Part shown: positions 7,672-17,348 of the stretch, in pieces
Numbering within the stretch: position 1 is the stretch's first letter
Layout of the letters: the number at the start of each line of letters is the position of its first letter
Notes under the pieces: generated by a model
What the model was told of the DNA's origin: nothing
Database searches by the model: none
What the model saw: only the letters and a program-made list of their open reading frames with translations
Source of the DNA: Paenibacillus sp. MMS20-IR301
GTDB lineage: Bacteria; Bacillota; Bacilli; Paenibacillales; Paenibacillaceae
Direction of reading: 5' to 3'
Assembly (NCBI RefSeq): GCF_032302195.1
Contig: NZ_CP135275.1
Coordinates: forward strand, 6,353,501 to 6,417,500
Length of the DNA: 64,000 nucleotides
Position numbers and translations under genes: made by a program

Positions 7672-10356
7672 ATGAAGAAAATTTTATCCGTAGCATTATC
7701 TACAGCAATGGCATTCTCGATGTTTGCCTCTGTAGCATTTGGTGAAACAGCAAAGGTAACTCCAGAACAAGCATTTAATGCTTTGGCAGCTAAAGGTATT
7801 CTTAACGGATACCCAGACGGTCAAGCTCACCTTGAGAAAGACCTGACTCGCGCAGAATTCGCTAAGATCGTTACTAAATTGTTCGGTCTTACTGAAGTAA
7901 CTGGTAAACTGTCTTACAAAGACAAAGGTTACACAGCTACTAACTGGGCAGTTCCTTACATCGAAGCTGTTTCCGCAGCTAACCTGATGCAAGGTAAAGA
8001 TACTGTTAAAGGTATCTTCGACTACAACGGTAAAGTAACAGTTGAAGAAGTAGCGGCTGTATTGTTCCGCGCTCTGAAACTGGAAACTCCTACTACAACT
8101 GATAACTCCGCATCCGCATGGGCTAAGGGCTATGCTCAAGCCGTTATCAACGCTGGTCTGGTTGCTCAATCGACTAACTTCAAAGCTAACGCTACTCGTT
8201 CTTTGGTAGTAGAAACAGCTTATGCAGTTGATCAGATTGGTCAACAAGCTACTTTGACTGTAGCTTCTGCTGAAGCAGTAAGCCCAACAAGCGTGGTAGT
8301 TACTTTCTCTGACAAAACAACTACAACTGTAACCCTGACTACTCCACTGGTAGAAGGCGTTGAAACTACAGTTCCTTTCAAACACCTTGAAAAAGACTAC
8401 ACTGCAAAAGTAACTTTGGCTGCTCCTAAGGTTGTTGCCGTAGAAGCTCCAAACGCTAAGCAGCTGGTTGTTAAATTCAACCGTGCGATTGATAAGGATA
8501 CTGTAATCGATAGCGACAAGCTGATTACTGATGTTATTAAAGTAGTAAACGTTAGCGGCCAAGCCGTTGTTGCTAATGGCGCAAGTGCAGCGTTCAATTC
8601 AGCTGATACTGAACTGACAATTACTTTCAACGTCAATGAATATGACTACCTGAAAGGTCAATACACTGTCGTAGTTACTGATGCTGTTGAGACTGCTGCT
8701 GGTACAGCTGTTCCTACCTACAGCACGCTGATTTCTGTTGCAGATACTGTTGCTCCAACAGTTAAAGCTATCAATGCTGTAGCTAAAACTACAACAAACA
8801 AAGTATATGTTCAATTCAGCGAGCCAGTTAAACCTGCTGGTATCATTGCTACTGTTAACGGTGTAGCTGCTTCTGTATACAGAGAGTCTGCTGATACATT
8901 CAGCTTGACTGCGGGTACTTTGAACAGCGGTACAACTTATGATGTATCCCTGACTAACGTTTCTGACTATGCAAGCAATGTAGCTGCTCCAATCAAAACT
9001 TCTGTAGCGGTTGTTTCTGATACTGCTGCTCCTACAATTGTAAGCATTACTCCAGTTAGCGACCAGTACGTTAACGTTAAGTTCAACAAAAAAGTTAGCT
9101 TCGAGTCCTTCTCCGGTAACGTTGGATTGCTCAAAGCTGACGGAGACAAGATTGGCAACATGATTCTGAAGTCCACTGCAGATAGCGATACAATCAAACT
9201 GCAAGTGCCTTCTAACTTCGACTTCCCTTCATCCGGTACATTCACTGGTACACTGCAGTTCGGTGCAACAGTACGTGATACTTTGGGTAACACGCTGGGA
9301 ACAGCTCTTTCCCAACAGATTTCCTTGACTAAAGACAGCACTGCTCCTTCTGTAGCAAGCGCTACTTATGGTGCGAAGGGTCTGGTTATCACTTTCAATG
9401 AAGATATCGAATTTGTTGGTGCTACTGTAAGAGTGATCAACAATGCTACTGGCGCATATGTAACATCTGCACTTGACTTCTCTGGTCAAACTGTAAGTGG
9501 CGCTAAATTGACTTATCCTAAAGTTACTGGCCTGAGCGGCGACTACACTCTCCGTATTGAAAAAGGTCTGGTTAAAGACTTGTCTAAGGCTGCTAATGTG
9601 TCCGCAGCAACTGCTGTAGTGGTGTCTGCTGCTACAACAACTACTAACGACACAACAAGACCAACAGTATCTTCTATTACTTACACTGAGGCTTCTGTTG
9701 ATGAGCCTGGATACATTGAGTTTAACGTATATGCTCAAGATGCTGTTGGCTTGAACGTAGCATCGCTTCGTGAAGCTTCCAGCTACACACTGGGTAGCAA
9801 AGCTCTTCCAAGCGGATCGTTTGTTGTTGTTGAAAGATTGGATAAGGGTGCTGCTAGCAGCGCATTGACATCTGCTGTAGCTAAGGTATTCGTACCTAAG
9901 GCTGGAATCAGCAAAACAGAAGCTGCTGAATTCGTAGCATTCGGTATCGCTGACACTGCAGGCAACATTGCAACTGTTACTGATAAAGCTGTTATCAAGC
10001 CAGTTCTGAAAGACGGCGTGGCTCCTGTATTGACTGCTGCCGCAGTTAACACTGGTAACACAAGCTGGATCACTCTGACATTCACTGAGAATGTTACTGG
10101 TGTTACTAAAGCAGACTTTACTGTTCTGGTAAACAACGAGAAAGTTACAGTTACTGATGCAATTAAAGGTACTGGTAGCGATGCTGGTAAATGGCACCTG
10201 ACTGTAGCTGGATACTCTGACCTGAACGCAAGCAATGTAAATGCGATCAAGGTTACAGTAAATGCTAAGGATGCTGCTACTGGCCAAGTTGATGCTGCCT
10301 TCACTGATGAAGCTGGCAACAAGGTTACTACTGGCACTGTAGTATACGCTAAGTAA
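7672..10356 (+). CDS. Probable major S-layer protein with N-terminal SLH domains
   Basis: 894 aa from ATG 7672, preceded by AAGGAGGAG; an in-frame start at 7600 would add 24 residues. A typical signal peptide (MKKILSVALSTAMAFSMFASVAFG) is followed at once by three SLH units up to about residue 190; the first contains GILNGYPDG and LTRAEF. The remainder is Ala/Thr/Val/Asp-rich beta structure made of Ig-like repeats with recurring D-x-x-AP-x-V starts, as in S-layer assembly domains. SLH domains bind pyruvylated wall polymer; the rest would form the lattice. Codon choice differs strongly from the neighbours (GCT, ACT, GGT, GTT, CGC, AAA), which together with the long leader and perfect terminator points to very high expression. 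Major S-layer status is inferred. Confidence 0.87.
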   Translation: MKKILSVALSTAMAFSMFASVAFGETAKVTPEQAFNALAAKGILNGYPDGQAHLEKDLTRAEFAKIVTKLFGLTEVTGKLSYKDKGYTATNWAVPYIEAVSAANLMQGKDTVKGIFDYNGKVTVEEVAAVLFRALKLETPTTTDNSASAWAKGYAQAVINAGLVAQSTNFKANATRSLVVETAYAVDQIGQQATLTVASAEAVSPTSVVVTFSDKTTTTVTLTTPLVEGVETTVPFKHLEKDYTAKVTLAAPKVVAVEAPNAKQLVVKFNRAIDKDTVIDSDKLITDVIKVVNVSGQAVVANGASAAFNSADTELTITFNVNEYDYLKGQYTVVVTDAVETAAGTAVPTYSTLISVADTVAPTVKAINAVAKTTTNKVYVQFSEPVKPAGIIATVNGVAASVYRESADTFSLTAGTLNSGTTYDVSLTNVSDYASNVAAPIKTSVAVVSDTAAPTIVSITPVSDQYVNVKFNKKVSFESFSGNVGLLKADGDKIGNMILKSTADSDTIKLQVPSNFDFPSSGTFTGTLQFGATVRDTLGNTLGTALSQQISLTKDSTAPSVASATYGAKGLVITFNEDIEFVGATVRVINNATGAYVTSALDFSGQTVSGAKLTYPKVTGLSGDYTLRIEKGLVKDLSKAANVSAATAVVVSAATTTTNDTTRPTVSSITYTEASVDEPGYIEFNVYAQDAVGLNVASLREASSYTLGSKALPSGSFVVVERLDKGAASSALTSAVAKVFVPKAGISKTEAAEFVAFGIADTAGNIATVTDKAVIKPVLKDGVAPVLTAAAVNTGNTSWITLTFTENVTGVTKADFTVLVNNEKVTVTDAIKGTGSDAGKWHLTVAGYSDLNASNVNAIKVTVNAKDAATGQVDAAFTDEAGNKVTTGTVVYAK

Positions 10357-10376
10357 TCTCCGATTACCGAAGCAAA

Positions 10377-10407
10377 GAATAGCCTCTTCGGAGGCTATTC
10401 TTTTTTT
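10377..10407 (+). terminator. Strong terminator of the S-layer gene
   Basis: A perfect 10-bp stem GAATAGCCTC/GAGGCTATTC with a TTCG tetraloop and seven T residues. Confidence 0.95.
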
Positions 10408-10441
10408 ATAGCCACTTATTCCGATATGAGGGGGAACTCAG

Positions 10442-11008
10442 TTGAAAACGGCTTGGAAAATTACGATGTCAGCAGTGTTGTTAGCAGGCGGAGTATGGGC
10501 AGGTTCGCTGCTGAATACTACAGCTGAAGGTGCAAGTGTTGGATCGCAGCCTGGTACTGCCGATGACCCGGTAGTTACCAAAAGTTATGTAGATCAGCAA
10601 ATTCAGAAGGTATTACAGGGCGGAGGCACTGTGAGTACACCAACACAGGCCCCAAGTGCAACGACCGCACCAGCAGCAACGGCAGCTCCAACAAGTGCAC
10701 CTACACAATCCGGCGGAAGCTCTGGTAGTACAAGTAATGCTGTGGAAATTGTTGATGTCAAACCTGGACAGACATTGATTGCCGGTGCAGGTGCTGAATT
10801 TATCGTCCGGGCAGGAAAAGCAGTTATCTATTCCCAGGACAGCAATGGTGTTGCTGACCTGACTGATGGTGTTGACTTGGCCAATGGATTAGCAGCACCA
10901 TCTAATCACCTGTTGTCATTTCCGCGTGATGGACGCGGGATTACTGTACAAGAAGGCCAAACTTTAGGACTAGTTGTTATGGTGCGCGGCACCTATACTT
11001 TAAAGTAA
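10442..11008 (+). CDS. Secreted protein of unknown function with a Thr/Ala/Pro linker
   Basis: 188 aa with a TTG start; GAGGGGG lies 8 bases upstream, and starting there gives a complete signal peptide (KTAWKITMSAVLLAGGVWAG). The mature part has a short segment containing KSYVDQQIQKVLQGG, a low-complexity linker of TAPAATAAPTSAP type at about residues 64-96, and a C-terminal domain of about 90 residues rich in Gly and Val that begins VEIVDVKPGQTL. No catalytic motif or anchor is seen. The domain looks like a small beta barrel, but I cannot name the family. It starts 86 bases after the S-layer stop, behind that gene's terminator; read-through could provide a low level of expression. Confidence 0.75.
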   Translation: MKTAWKITMSAVLLAGGVWAGSLLNTTAEGASVGSQPGTADDPVVTKSYVDQQIQKVLQGGGTVSTPTQAPSATTAPAATAAPTSAPTQSGGSSGSTSNAVEIVDVKPGQTLIAGAGAEFIVRAGKAVIYSQDSNGVADLTDGVDLANGLAAPSNHLLSFPRDGRGITVQEGQTLGLVVMVRGTYTLK

Positions 11009-11192
11009 TCTTTCCGGAATAAACGTATTGCTTTTCTTATTCTTTTCTAATAGTAAGGATGCCCCTAAACTGGTTTCAACATACACCCGGAACTCATTCC
11101 CACAGCTGACAAACATTGAGCTGACTGAGGCTTTCGAAACTCGTACACAATACTACCTGTAATCTTAAAAAAATTGCAGGAGGTGCTGTAAC

Positions 11193-11465
11193 ATGGCACG
11201 TACTAATCGTACAGTTGTACCAGAGAGCCGGGCAATGCTGAAACAAATGCAGTTTGAAATTGCTTCTGAATTTGGACTATATGGAGCAAGCTATGGCGGA
11301 GGTACGGATACTGAATTTGCCTCTGAGCTGGGAGTTATCGGAGGAGCAGGTGCAATGGGAGGAACCCCGTATCTGGGACATCTGACTTCCAGAGATAATG
11401 GATCTGTAGGCGGGGAAATCACGAAGAGATTAATCAAACAAGCGGAGCAGTCTCTTTTCACATAA
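11193..11465 (+). CDS. Alpha/beta-type small acid-soluble spore protein, extended form
   Basis: 90 aa. Alpha/beta SASPs coat spore DNA, protect it from UV and heat, and are cut by the GPR protease at germination. The two family signatures are present: FEIASEFG at about 21-28, which contains the GPR cleavage site, and RDNGSVGGEITKRL at 67-80. Family members are usually 60-75 residues and the signatures lie close together; here about 38 residues rich in Gly separate them. Inside this insert is EFASELG (41-47), which resembles the cleavage motif and may be a second site. ATG with GGAGGTG 7 bases upstream. No sporulation promoter was identified with confidence. Confidence 0.88.
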   Translation: MARTNRTVVPESRAMLKQMQFEIASEFGLYGASYGGGTDTEFASELGVIGGAGAMGGTPYLGHLTSRDNGSVGGEITKRLIKQAEQSLFT

Positions 11466-11525
11466 GCTGCCTTCAATTGACAGCACCCGGTAAATAAGAT
11501 AATATGACCTTTGAGGAAAGCCTTA

Positions 11526-11557
11526 AACCTTTTCCATGCGGAAAAGGTTCATTTTTT
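11526..11557 (+). terminator. Terminator after the spore protein gene
   Basis: A perfect 10-bp stem AACCTTTTCC/GGAAAAGGTT with an ATGC loop, followed by CATTTTTT. Confidence 0.88.
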
Positions 11558-11667
11558 GAAGAAATGGTCTCATACCATTATCAGATTCTACTAATTTTAT
11601 TTGGCCTGTTATTTACTAAGGAGCCCCCTTATACAGTGTCGATTAACAATATGGGAGGTTGATGTAC

Positions 11668-12870
11668 TTGTCTATTAAAGGACGCCATTTGTTTACTTCT
11701 GAGTCTGTAACAGAAGGGCATCCGGATAAAATCTGCGATCAGATATCCGATGCTGTGCTTGATGCATTTCTGGCCAATGATCCCAACGCCCGCGTTGCCT
11801 GCGAAGTAGCTGTAGCTACAGGTCTCGTGCTTGTCATTGGAGAGATCAGCACCAAATCGGAATATGTAGATATACCGGCAATTGTCCGTAATACCATTAA
11901 GGAAATTGGTTATACCCGTGCAAAATACGGCTTCGATTATAATACCTGCGCAGTGCTAAGCTCGCTAAATGAGCAGTCGGCTGATATTGCTCAAGGGGTT
12001 AATGCTGCCCTGGAGAATCGTGATCCGCTGCTGGTAGCTGAAGAAACTGCAAATATCGGTGCCGGTGACCAGGGTTTGATGTTTGGCTTTGCTACCAATG
12101 AAACTCCTGAACTTATGCCGCTGCCGATCGCCTTATCTCACCGGATTGCCCGCCGTCTTGCTGAAGTGCGTAAGGATGGCACACTGGAATACCTGCGCCC
12201 GGATGGCAAAACTCAGGTTACCATTGAGTATCAGGATGAGAAGCCTGTACGTGTAGATACCATTGTTGTATCCACGCAGCATGCCGAGGAGATTTCGCTT
12301 GAGCAAATTCAGGCAGATATCAAAGAGCATGTTATCCTGCCGGTTGTTCCAGCCGGACTGCTGGATGAAGCTACGAAATATTTCATTAATCCGACTGGCC
12401 GCTTTGTTATTGGTGGTCCTCAAGGAGACGCCGGTCTTACTGGACGTAAGATCATTGTTGATACTTATGGCGGTTATGCCCGTCATGGCGGCGGTGCATT
12501 CTCCGGTAAAGATCCAACTAAGGTTGACCGTTCTGCGGCATATGCAGCACGTTATGTAGCGAAGAATCTGGTTGCTGCCGGACTTGCCGACAAATGCGAG
12601 ATTCAACTGGCTTATGCGATTGGTGTAGCAAATCCTGTCTCGATCAATGTAGATACATACGGAACAGGTAAAATCAGTGAAGAGAAGCTGGCGGAGCTGA
12701 TCAGCAGCAATTTCGATCTTCGTCCCGCAGGCATTATTTCTATGCTGGATCTGCGCAAGCCGATTTACAGACAAACTGCAGCGTATGGTCATTTCGGCCG
12801 CACGGATGTTGACCTTCCTTGGGAACGTGTCGACAAAGCAGACATGCTGAAGGCGCAGGCAGGTATCTAA
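11668..12870 (+). CDS. metK: S-adenosylmethionine synthetase
   Basis: 400 aa. It makes S-adenosylmethionine from methionine and ATP in the cytoplasm, as a tetramer. GHPDK (17-21) in the N-terminal domain, the [12 protein letters not shown] loop, and [16 protein letters not shown] near the active site are diagnostic. TTG 11668 was chosen because GGAGG at 11654-11658 is 9 bases upstream and the protein then begins [12 protein letters not shown] as in relatives. The ATG at 11662 and TTG at 11659 are too close to that site. No SAM riboswitch is visible in the 190 bases upstream; a weak hairpin AATGGT/ACCATT is there. Confidence 0.96.
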   Translation: MSIKGRHLFTSESVTEGHPDKICDQISDAVLDAFLANDPNARVACEVAVATGLVLVIGEISTKSEYVDIPAIVRNTIKEIGYTRAKYGFDYNTCAVLSSLNEQSADIAQGVNAALENRDPLLVAEETANIGAGDQGLMFGFATNETPELMPLPIALSHRIARRLAEVRKDGTLEYLRPDGKTQVTIEYQDEKPVRVDTIVVSTQHAEEISLEQIQADIKEHVILPVVPAGLLDEATKYFINPTGRFVIGGPQGDAGLTGRKIIVDTYGGYARHGGGAFSGKDPTKVDRSAAYAARYVAKNLVAAGLADKCEIQLAYAIGVANPVSINVDTYGTGKISEEKLAELISSNFDLRPAGIISMLDLRKPIYRQTAAYGHFGRTDVDLPWERVDKADMLKAQAGI

Positions 12871-12893
12871 TAAAATAAGAACTGCACACCTTT

Positions 12894-12945
12894 CCCGCAG
12901 GGGCGAGTCTCCATGAATGGAGCAGCCTTTGCGGGTTATTTGCGT
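12894..12945 (+). terminator. Possible terminator after metK
   Basis: CCCGCA pairs with TGCGGG around an inner hairpin CTCCAT/ATGGAG, followed by a poor T run (TTATTTGCG). Confidence 0.5.
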
Positions 12946-13050
12946 TTGTCCGCCATCTGCAATCACTCTTCTAAACTTTGGAAGCCGATTAACCGAATAT
13001 AAGAGTATACGAAAAGACGAAAGTATGGCTTGAGAGGAGTCTATCACAGC

Positions 13051-16000
13051 ATGAAAAGGAAAATTTCAATCTGGACAGCGATTATTCTATCAGGCAGCAT
13101 GATGATGGGAGCTTGGCAGCCCATGAACGGGTTTACAAATTCTGCAGTCCACGCCGCCGCTGAATTCGGCATAACAGTATCTCCTGCTGTAGGAGCAAAT
13201 TATGTTAACACAGGAGCGAATCTCAGACTTAGCTTTGACCGGCAGGTAAGCCCGCAAAATGGTGAAATCACGATCATAGCGAGTGATTCAAAAGCCGAAT
13301 TCGTAAAGATTGCTACCGGCAGCTATGGGGTGGTGGGCAGCTCTAACGCATATGATATTAAATGGGGAGCCGATAAGAAATTCCAGCCTAATACTAAGTA
13401 TACAGCGTCGGTTCCGCAAGGGTTGTTCAAGGATAGTGAAGGTAACGTTTCTGCGGCTGCCAGCTGGTCCTTCCTTACAGCTCCTGAGAATGACCCTGCC
13501 ATTACAGCAAGTGAGTTCTCGCCAGCGGCCAATAGCAGAGTCGATGCTGCGGGAGTAACCCAGCTCAGTTTTAAATTGAATAAAAAGCTGCTGAAAGGCG
13601 GCGGAACTATCCGTTTGATGTCCTCCTTCAGCAATGATACCGTTCAGGAATATCAAATATCAGAAGGTGCTTCAGGTGTCGATGTCCAGAGTGATGCTGT
13701 CTCGACTACGGTAAAGCTCGCAGTTGCAACGGGGAAGCTGGCGGCGGGCAGCAATTATTACATACTTATCGATGCTTATGCTTTCAAGGCTGAGGATAAC
13801 CGGACCTTTGCAGGGATATCCAGCGGGAGTGTGTGGAGCTTCTCGACAGTGGGCGGAGAGGCTAAGAATGTGACTACTGTCCCTGAAAAGGGGGCGGTTA
13901 ACGTGCCTACAACAGAAGTGTTCCGGCTGAGCTTTGACCGGCCGATGATGCCCGCCGCCGGATATATTACTGTCTCGCCGAATACAGCCGATGGTTCAGG
14001 AACGCGCTGGGTCAATGTGAACTCAACCTCAGTAGTCGGGGGCGGCGAGAAGACAATTACGTTCACACCAGCCTCGAATGATTCACCTTTACTAAGCGGA
14101 ACAACCTATACTGTAACCATTCCTCAAGGGGCTTTTTATGACCGGGATGGAAATGTGTTTCCGGCTTCCGGTCCGTATACCTGGACATTTACGACTACCC
14201 CGCTGTCCGGCCTTGCTGTAAGCGCTTTGTCTCCGGCGGACCGCAGTGAGTCGGTGGCGGTATCTAAAGCAATGACCATCACTTTTAACCGGGATGCTGT
14301 TTACAATAATATCGATGGCGGCGTAGTTCTATATAAAAGCAACGGTAGCAGCACGAAAATTCCGGTCACTGTGGAAAACGGGAGTTCCTCCAAGGAGTTT
14401 ATCATCAGACCAGCAACGGCTCTTGAGCCAGCCTCGACCTATTATGTTGATATCGCCAAGGGTGTATTCACGGATGCTAATACTGCCGGATTGATGTATG
14501 ACGGGATAAGCGGCCGGAGCTCCTGGAGCTTCCAGACGAATGTTCTTGATAATACATCTCCAGTGCTTACATCGGCACAGCTTGATAATAACCGCACGAT
14601 CCGTCTGAAATATAATGAAACCCTGAACGCCGGGGTAGCCCTGCTCTATTCAAGCTTTGCCGTAACCGTGAATGATGAGAAGCGGACGATCGACAGCGTG
14701 TTTGTTCAAGGGGATAGTGTGTACATTACGTTATCTACGGGGGTTGCGGTCGGACAAATCGTAAAAATCAGTTACTCAGGCGGGTTGCGTACAATTCAGG
14801 ACAGCTCTGGCAATGCTGCCGGGACGTTTACTTCACAGCAGGTGACCAATGCCATCCAGTCGGCTCTGCCTGCACCGCGGGATGGGGTACTATCAGGCAC
14901 AACCGTTACGCTGAATTTCAATGATACCCTTAAAGCGGTCTCCGCCAATGCTTATAGTCAATTCTATGTATATGCTGACGGCGGCTCTCTTGGGGTGAAC
15001 AGTATTACCTCAAGCGGCAACTCCATTGTTCTCGGGTTAAACAATGCTGCCCCAAATGGCCAGACTGTTCGAGTCACTTACTATGCCGGATCCTATCCGC
15101 TGCAGGATTCGTACAGCCAGAACATTGCTAATTTCAGTGACTTCTATATCCGCAATACCAGTGATTCGGTAGCTCCTGTCTTTCAAAATGCGGTAGGGGC
15201 GGAAAAGAAAGTAGTGCTGACTTACAATGAAGGAATTTCTACTGCGGCGCTTCCGCTGAACAGTCAATTCTCTGTACTTGTGGGCAGTACTGCGAATTAT
15301 GTGACAGGGGTTGCAGTAAGCGGCAATCAGGTCACACTTACGCTTCAGAATGCACTTACAGTCAATCAATATACAACGGTTTCTTATGTGCCGGGCAGTG
15401 CCGGGCTTACGGATCTGAACGGTAACCGTGCCGCCTATCTTAATCTGCAGCCAGTGGCGGTAACGGGCAGTACGGGAACCTCTGTGCCTGACATCAGTTC
15501 TGCCGTGATATCCGGTGATGAAATTACAGTAACATTCAGTAAGAACATGCAGACTTCAACTGCTGCACTATACGTTAATCAGTTTGGAGTCAGAGTGGAT
15601 GGCAGCAGTGTAGGCGTGCAGTCATATTATGTATCAGGCAATGTGCTGAAGCTGACGTTATCCACCATCGTTAAGACAGGTCAAGTCGTAGATCTGTCCT
15701 ATATGGCCGGATCCGGCGCCATAACCGATGCCAGCGGAATTCCGCTGCCTTCATTTACCGCGCTTTCGGTCTACAACGGCACGGGAACCTCTTCGGCTAC
15801 AGCAAGCCGTCCGGCTTATCTGGGGACGCTCGCCGCGAGCGAGTTCGGCCAGGAATATCCGCTGTTGAAGAGTGATTCAGCGGCTGCTGCCGATGACCGT
15901 TCTGTATACAGCCAGTCAGTCAAAAGATATACACTGACAGCAGACCGCTTGACTGCGAGTTATGATTATTTGAGTAAGCTGGGAAGTTCGGTTCTTGCGT

Positions 16001-17097
16001 TTGAAGTTCCGTCAACGGAACCGGCTGCTTATGTAGTCTTACCGCTGAAGCCGCTTCTGAATGCGGTGAACCGTGATAAGAAGGCTACGATTGTAATCCG
16101 GTACGGAGATAATCTGTACACACTTCCGCTAAACAATGTAGATATGAACAGCCTGGCTGCCAGCCTGGTAGCCGACAGCAGTAATATTTCACTGATCATA
16201 CGGATGGAAAAGGTTCCGGCAGGTACATTCACTCCATTCGAGCAGAAGCTTGGAACGCAAGGGTTGAAGGGCATAACCGGGCTTACAGATATCCGGCTGA
16301 CAGCAGCAATAAGCAGCAACTTCACTAGCGCCAGTGCGCTGAGTGTATCTGCTGAGTATGCCGCCCGTACCACTTCAACGTTAAATAATGATCAGACCTC
16401 GGCAGCACGGCTGGATCTGGCCTACTATGATGCAGTCTATCTGCCGACCAAAATCAGCACCACCGGCAGCTACACAGTGATCCGGGCAGCGACAACCGGC
16501 AATCAGGTAGTCGGAACCTTCCTGTCTACCCGGACATTCAGCGATATGAGCAAGCACTGGAGCAATTCAGTCGTATCCCTGCTCGCCGCCAAGAATATCA
16601 TCGACAGCAGCTACGGCAGCACATTCAAGCCGGAGCAGAAAATTACCCGGGCAGAGTTCGCTGTCATGCTCAGCCGCGGACTGGGACTGCTGGGTGACCG
16701 TGAAACAGCCCAGCGTTTCAGGGATGTACAGCCTTCTACACAAACCGGAGATTATATCGGGGCTGCCGCCAAAGCCGGTATTATTACAGGAAATACGGAT
16801 GCCACCTTCCGCCCGGATGATAATATTACCCGGGAGCAGCTGGCGATTATGATTATCCGGGCCATGGAATACTCCGGTAATCCGATTACACTGAGCGGCA
16901 CCTCGGCCTCGGCGCTTAGTATTTTTAAAGATAAAGCCAAAATACAGAACCTGAGTGCCGAATTTGTTGCCAAAGCGGTCCAGGAGGGAATTATTCTGGG
17001 GATGACGCCGACTGAATTCCAGCCTCAGGGCAATGCGACCCGCGCCCAGGCAGCCGTAATGCTGCAGCGGATGTTGTCCATGGCGGGTTACTTGTAA
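13051..17097 (+). CDS. Large SLH surface protein with Ig-like and SwmB-like repeats
   Basis: 1348 aa from ATG 13051, with GAGAGGAG 12 bases upstream; an in-frame TTG at 13030 overlaps that site and is less likely. Residues 1 to about 36 are a signal peptide ending near AVHAAA. Then come about four Ig-like domains of the SbsA/Big_5 kind, starting with phrases such as VSPAVGANYVNTGA and ALSPADRSESVAV. After these are about four SwmB-like repeats, with the phrases IRLKYNETL, VTLNFNDTL, VVLTYNEGI and ITVTFSKNM. A less repetitive part follows (about 930-1160), and three SLH domains close the protein. It is probably anchored to pyruvylated polymer. No catalytic residues were recognised; an adhesive or structural role is inferred. 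Confidence 0.87.
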   Translation: MKRKISIWTAIILSGSMMMGAWQPMNGFTNSAVHAAAEFGITVSPAVGANYVNTGANLRLSFDRQVSPQNGEITIIASDSKAEFVKIATGSYGVVGSSNAYDIKWGADKKFQPNTKYTASVPQGLFKDSEGNVSAAASWSFLTAPENDPAITASEFSPAANSRVDAAGVTQLSFKLNKKLLKGGGTIRLMSSFSNDTVQEYQISEGASGVDVQSDAVSTTVKLAVATGKLAAGSNYYILIDAYAFKAEDNRTFAGISSGSVWSFSTVGGEAKNVTTVPEKGAVNVPTTEVFRLSFDRPMMPAAGYITVSPNTADGSGTRWVNVNSTSVVGGGEKTITFTPASNDSPLLSGTTYTVTIPQGAFYDRDGNVFPASGPYTWTFTTTPLSGLAVSALSPADRSESVAVSKAMTITFNRDAVYNNIDGGVVLYKSNGSSTKIPVTVENGSSSKEFIIRPATALEPASTYYVDIAKGVFTDANTAGLMYDGISGRSSWSFQTNVLDNTSPVLTSAQLDNNRTIRLKYNETLNAGVALLYSSFAVTVNDEKRTIDSVFVQGDSVYITLSTGVAVGQIVKISYSGGLRTIQDSSGNAAGTFTSQQVTNAIQSALPAPRDGVLSGTTVTLNFNDTLKAVSANAYSQFYVYADGGSLGVNSITSSGNSIVLGLNNAAPNGQTVRVTYYAGSYPLQDSYSQNIANFSDFYIRNTSDSVAPVFQNAVGAEKKVVLTYNEGISTAALPLNSQFSVLVGSTANYVTGVAVSGNQVTLTLQNALTVNQYTTVSYVPGSAGLTDLNGNRAAYLNLQPVAVTGSTGTSVPDISSAVISGDEITVTFSKNMQTSTAALYVNQFGVRVDGSSVGVQSYYVSGNVLKLTLSTIVKTGQVVDLSYMAGSGAITDASGIPLPSFTALSVYNGTGTSSATASRPAYLGTLAASEFGQEYPLLKSDSAAAADDRSVYSQSVKRYTLTADRLTASYDYLSKLGSSVLAFEVPSTEPAAYVVLPLKPLLNAVNRDKKATIVIRYGDNLYTLPLNNVDMNSLAASLVADSSNISLIIRMEKVPAGTFTPFEQKLGTQGLKGITGLTDIRLTAAISSNFTSASALSVSAEYAARTTSTLNNDQTSAARLDLAYYDAVYLPTKISTTGSYTVIRAATTGNQVVGTFLSTRTFSDMSKHWSNSVVSLLAAKNIIDSSYGSTFKPEQKITRAEFAVMLSRGLGLLGDRETAQRFRDVQPSTQTGDYIGAAAKAGIITGNTDATFRPDDNITREQLAIMIIRAMEYSGNPITLSGTSASALSIFKDKAKIQNLSAEFVAKAVQEGIILGMTPTEFQPQGNATRAQAAVMLQRMLSMAGYL

Positions 17098-17125
17098 AAT
17101 TTCATAGCTGCAGGTTTAACCAGTG

Positions 17126-17149
17126 CCCGGCCTTGTGCCGGGTTTTTTT
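17126..17149 (+). terminator. Terminator after the 1348-aa SLH protein
   Basis: CCCGGC/GCCGGG stem with a 5-base loop and a T7 run. Confidence 0.85.
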
Positions 17150-17348
17150 CGTAATATAAGAATTTATATGTTTCGGGGCCCCCGCAAAGTATCTGAGTCA
17201 GCCTCGAAGCCAAAGCCCTTAATCTAGCAAATCCGCAACTTTTCAGCCTGGAAGCAGTCTATTAAAGGTGTAACGGTATAGTATATGCTAGTGTCCGGAC
17301 CTGAAATCAGTAGATTAAAAGTAAATAAGATGGGAGAGTAACGCTGAA

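Noticed and set aside
7696..8562. Long minus-strand reading frames opposite the S-layer gene
   Set aside because: They mirror the biased codon use of the real gene (rich in Ser/Cys/Tyr/Asn), lack ribosome sites and resemble no protein.
11466..11667. Possible SAM riboswitch before metK
   Set aside because: The S-box core was not found; only a terminator of the preceding gene and a weak hairpin are there.
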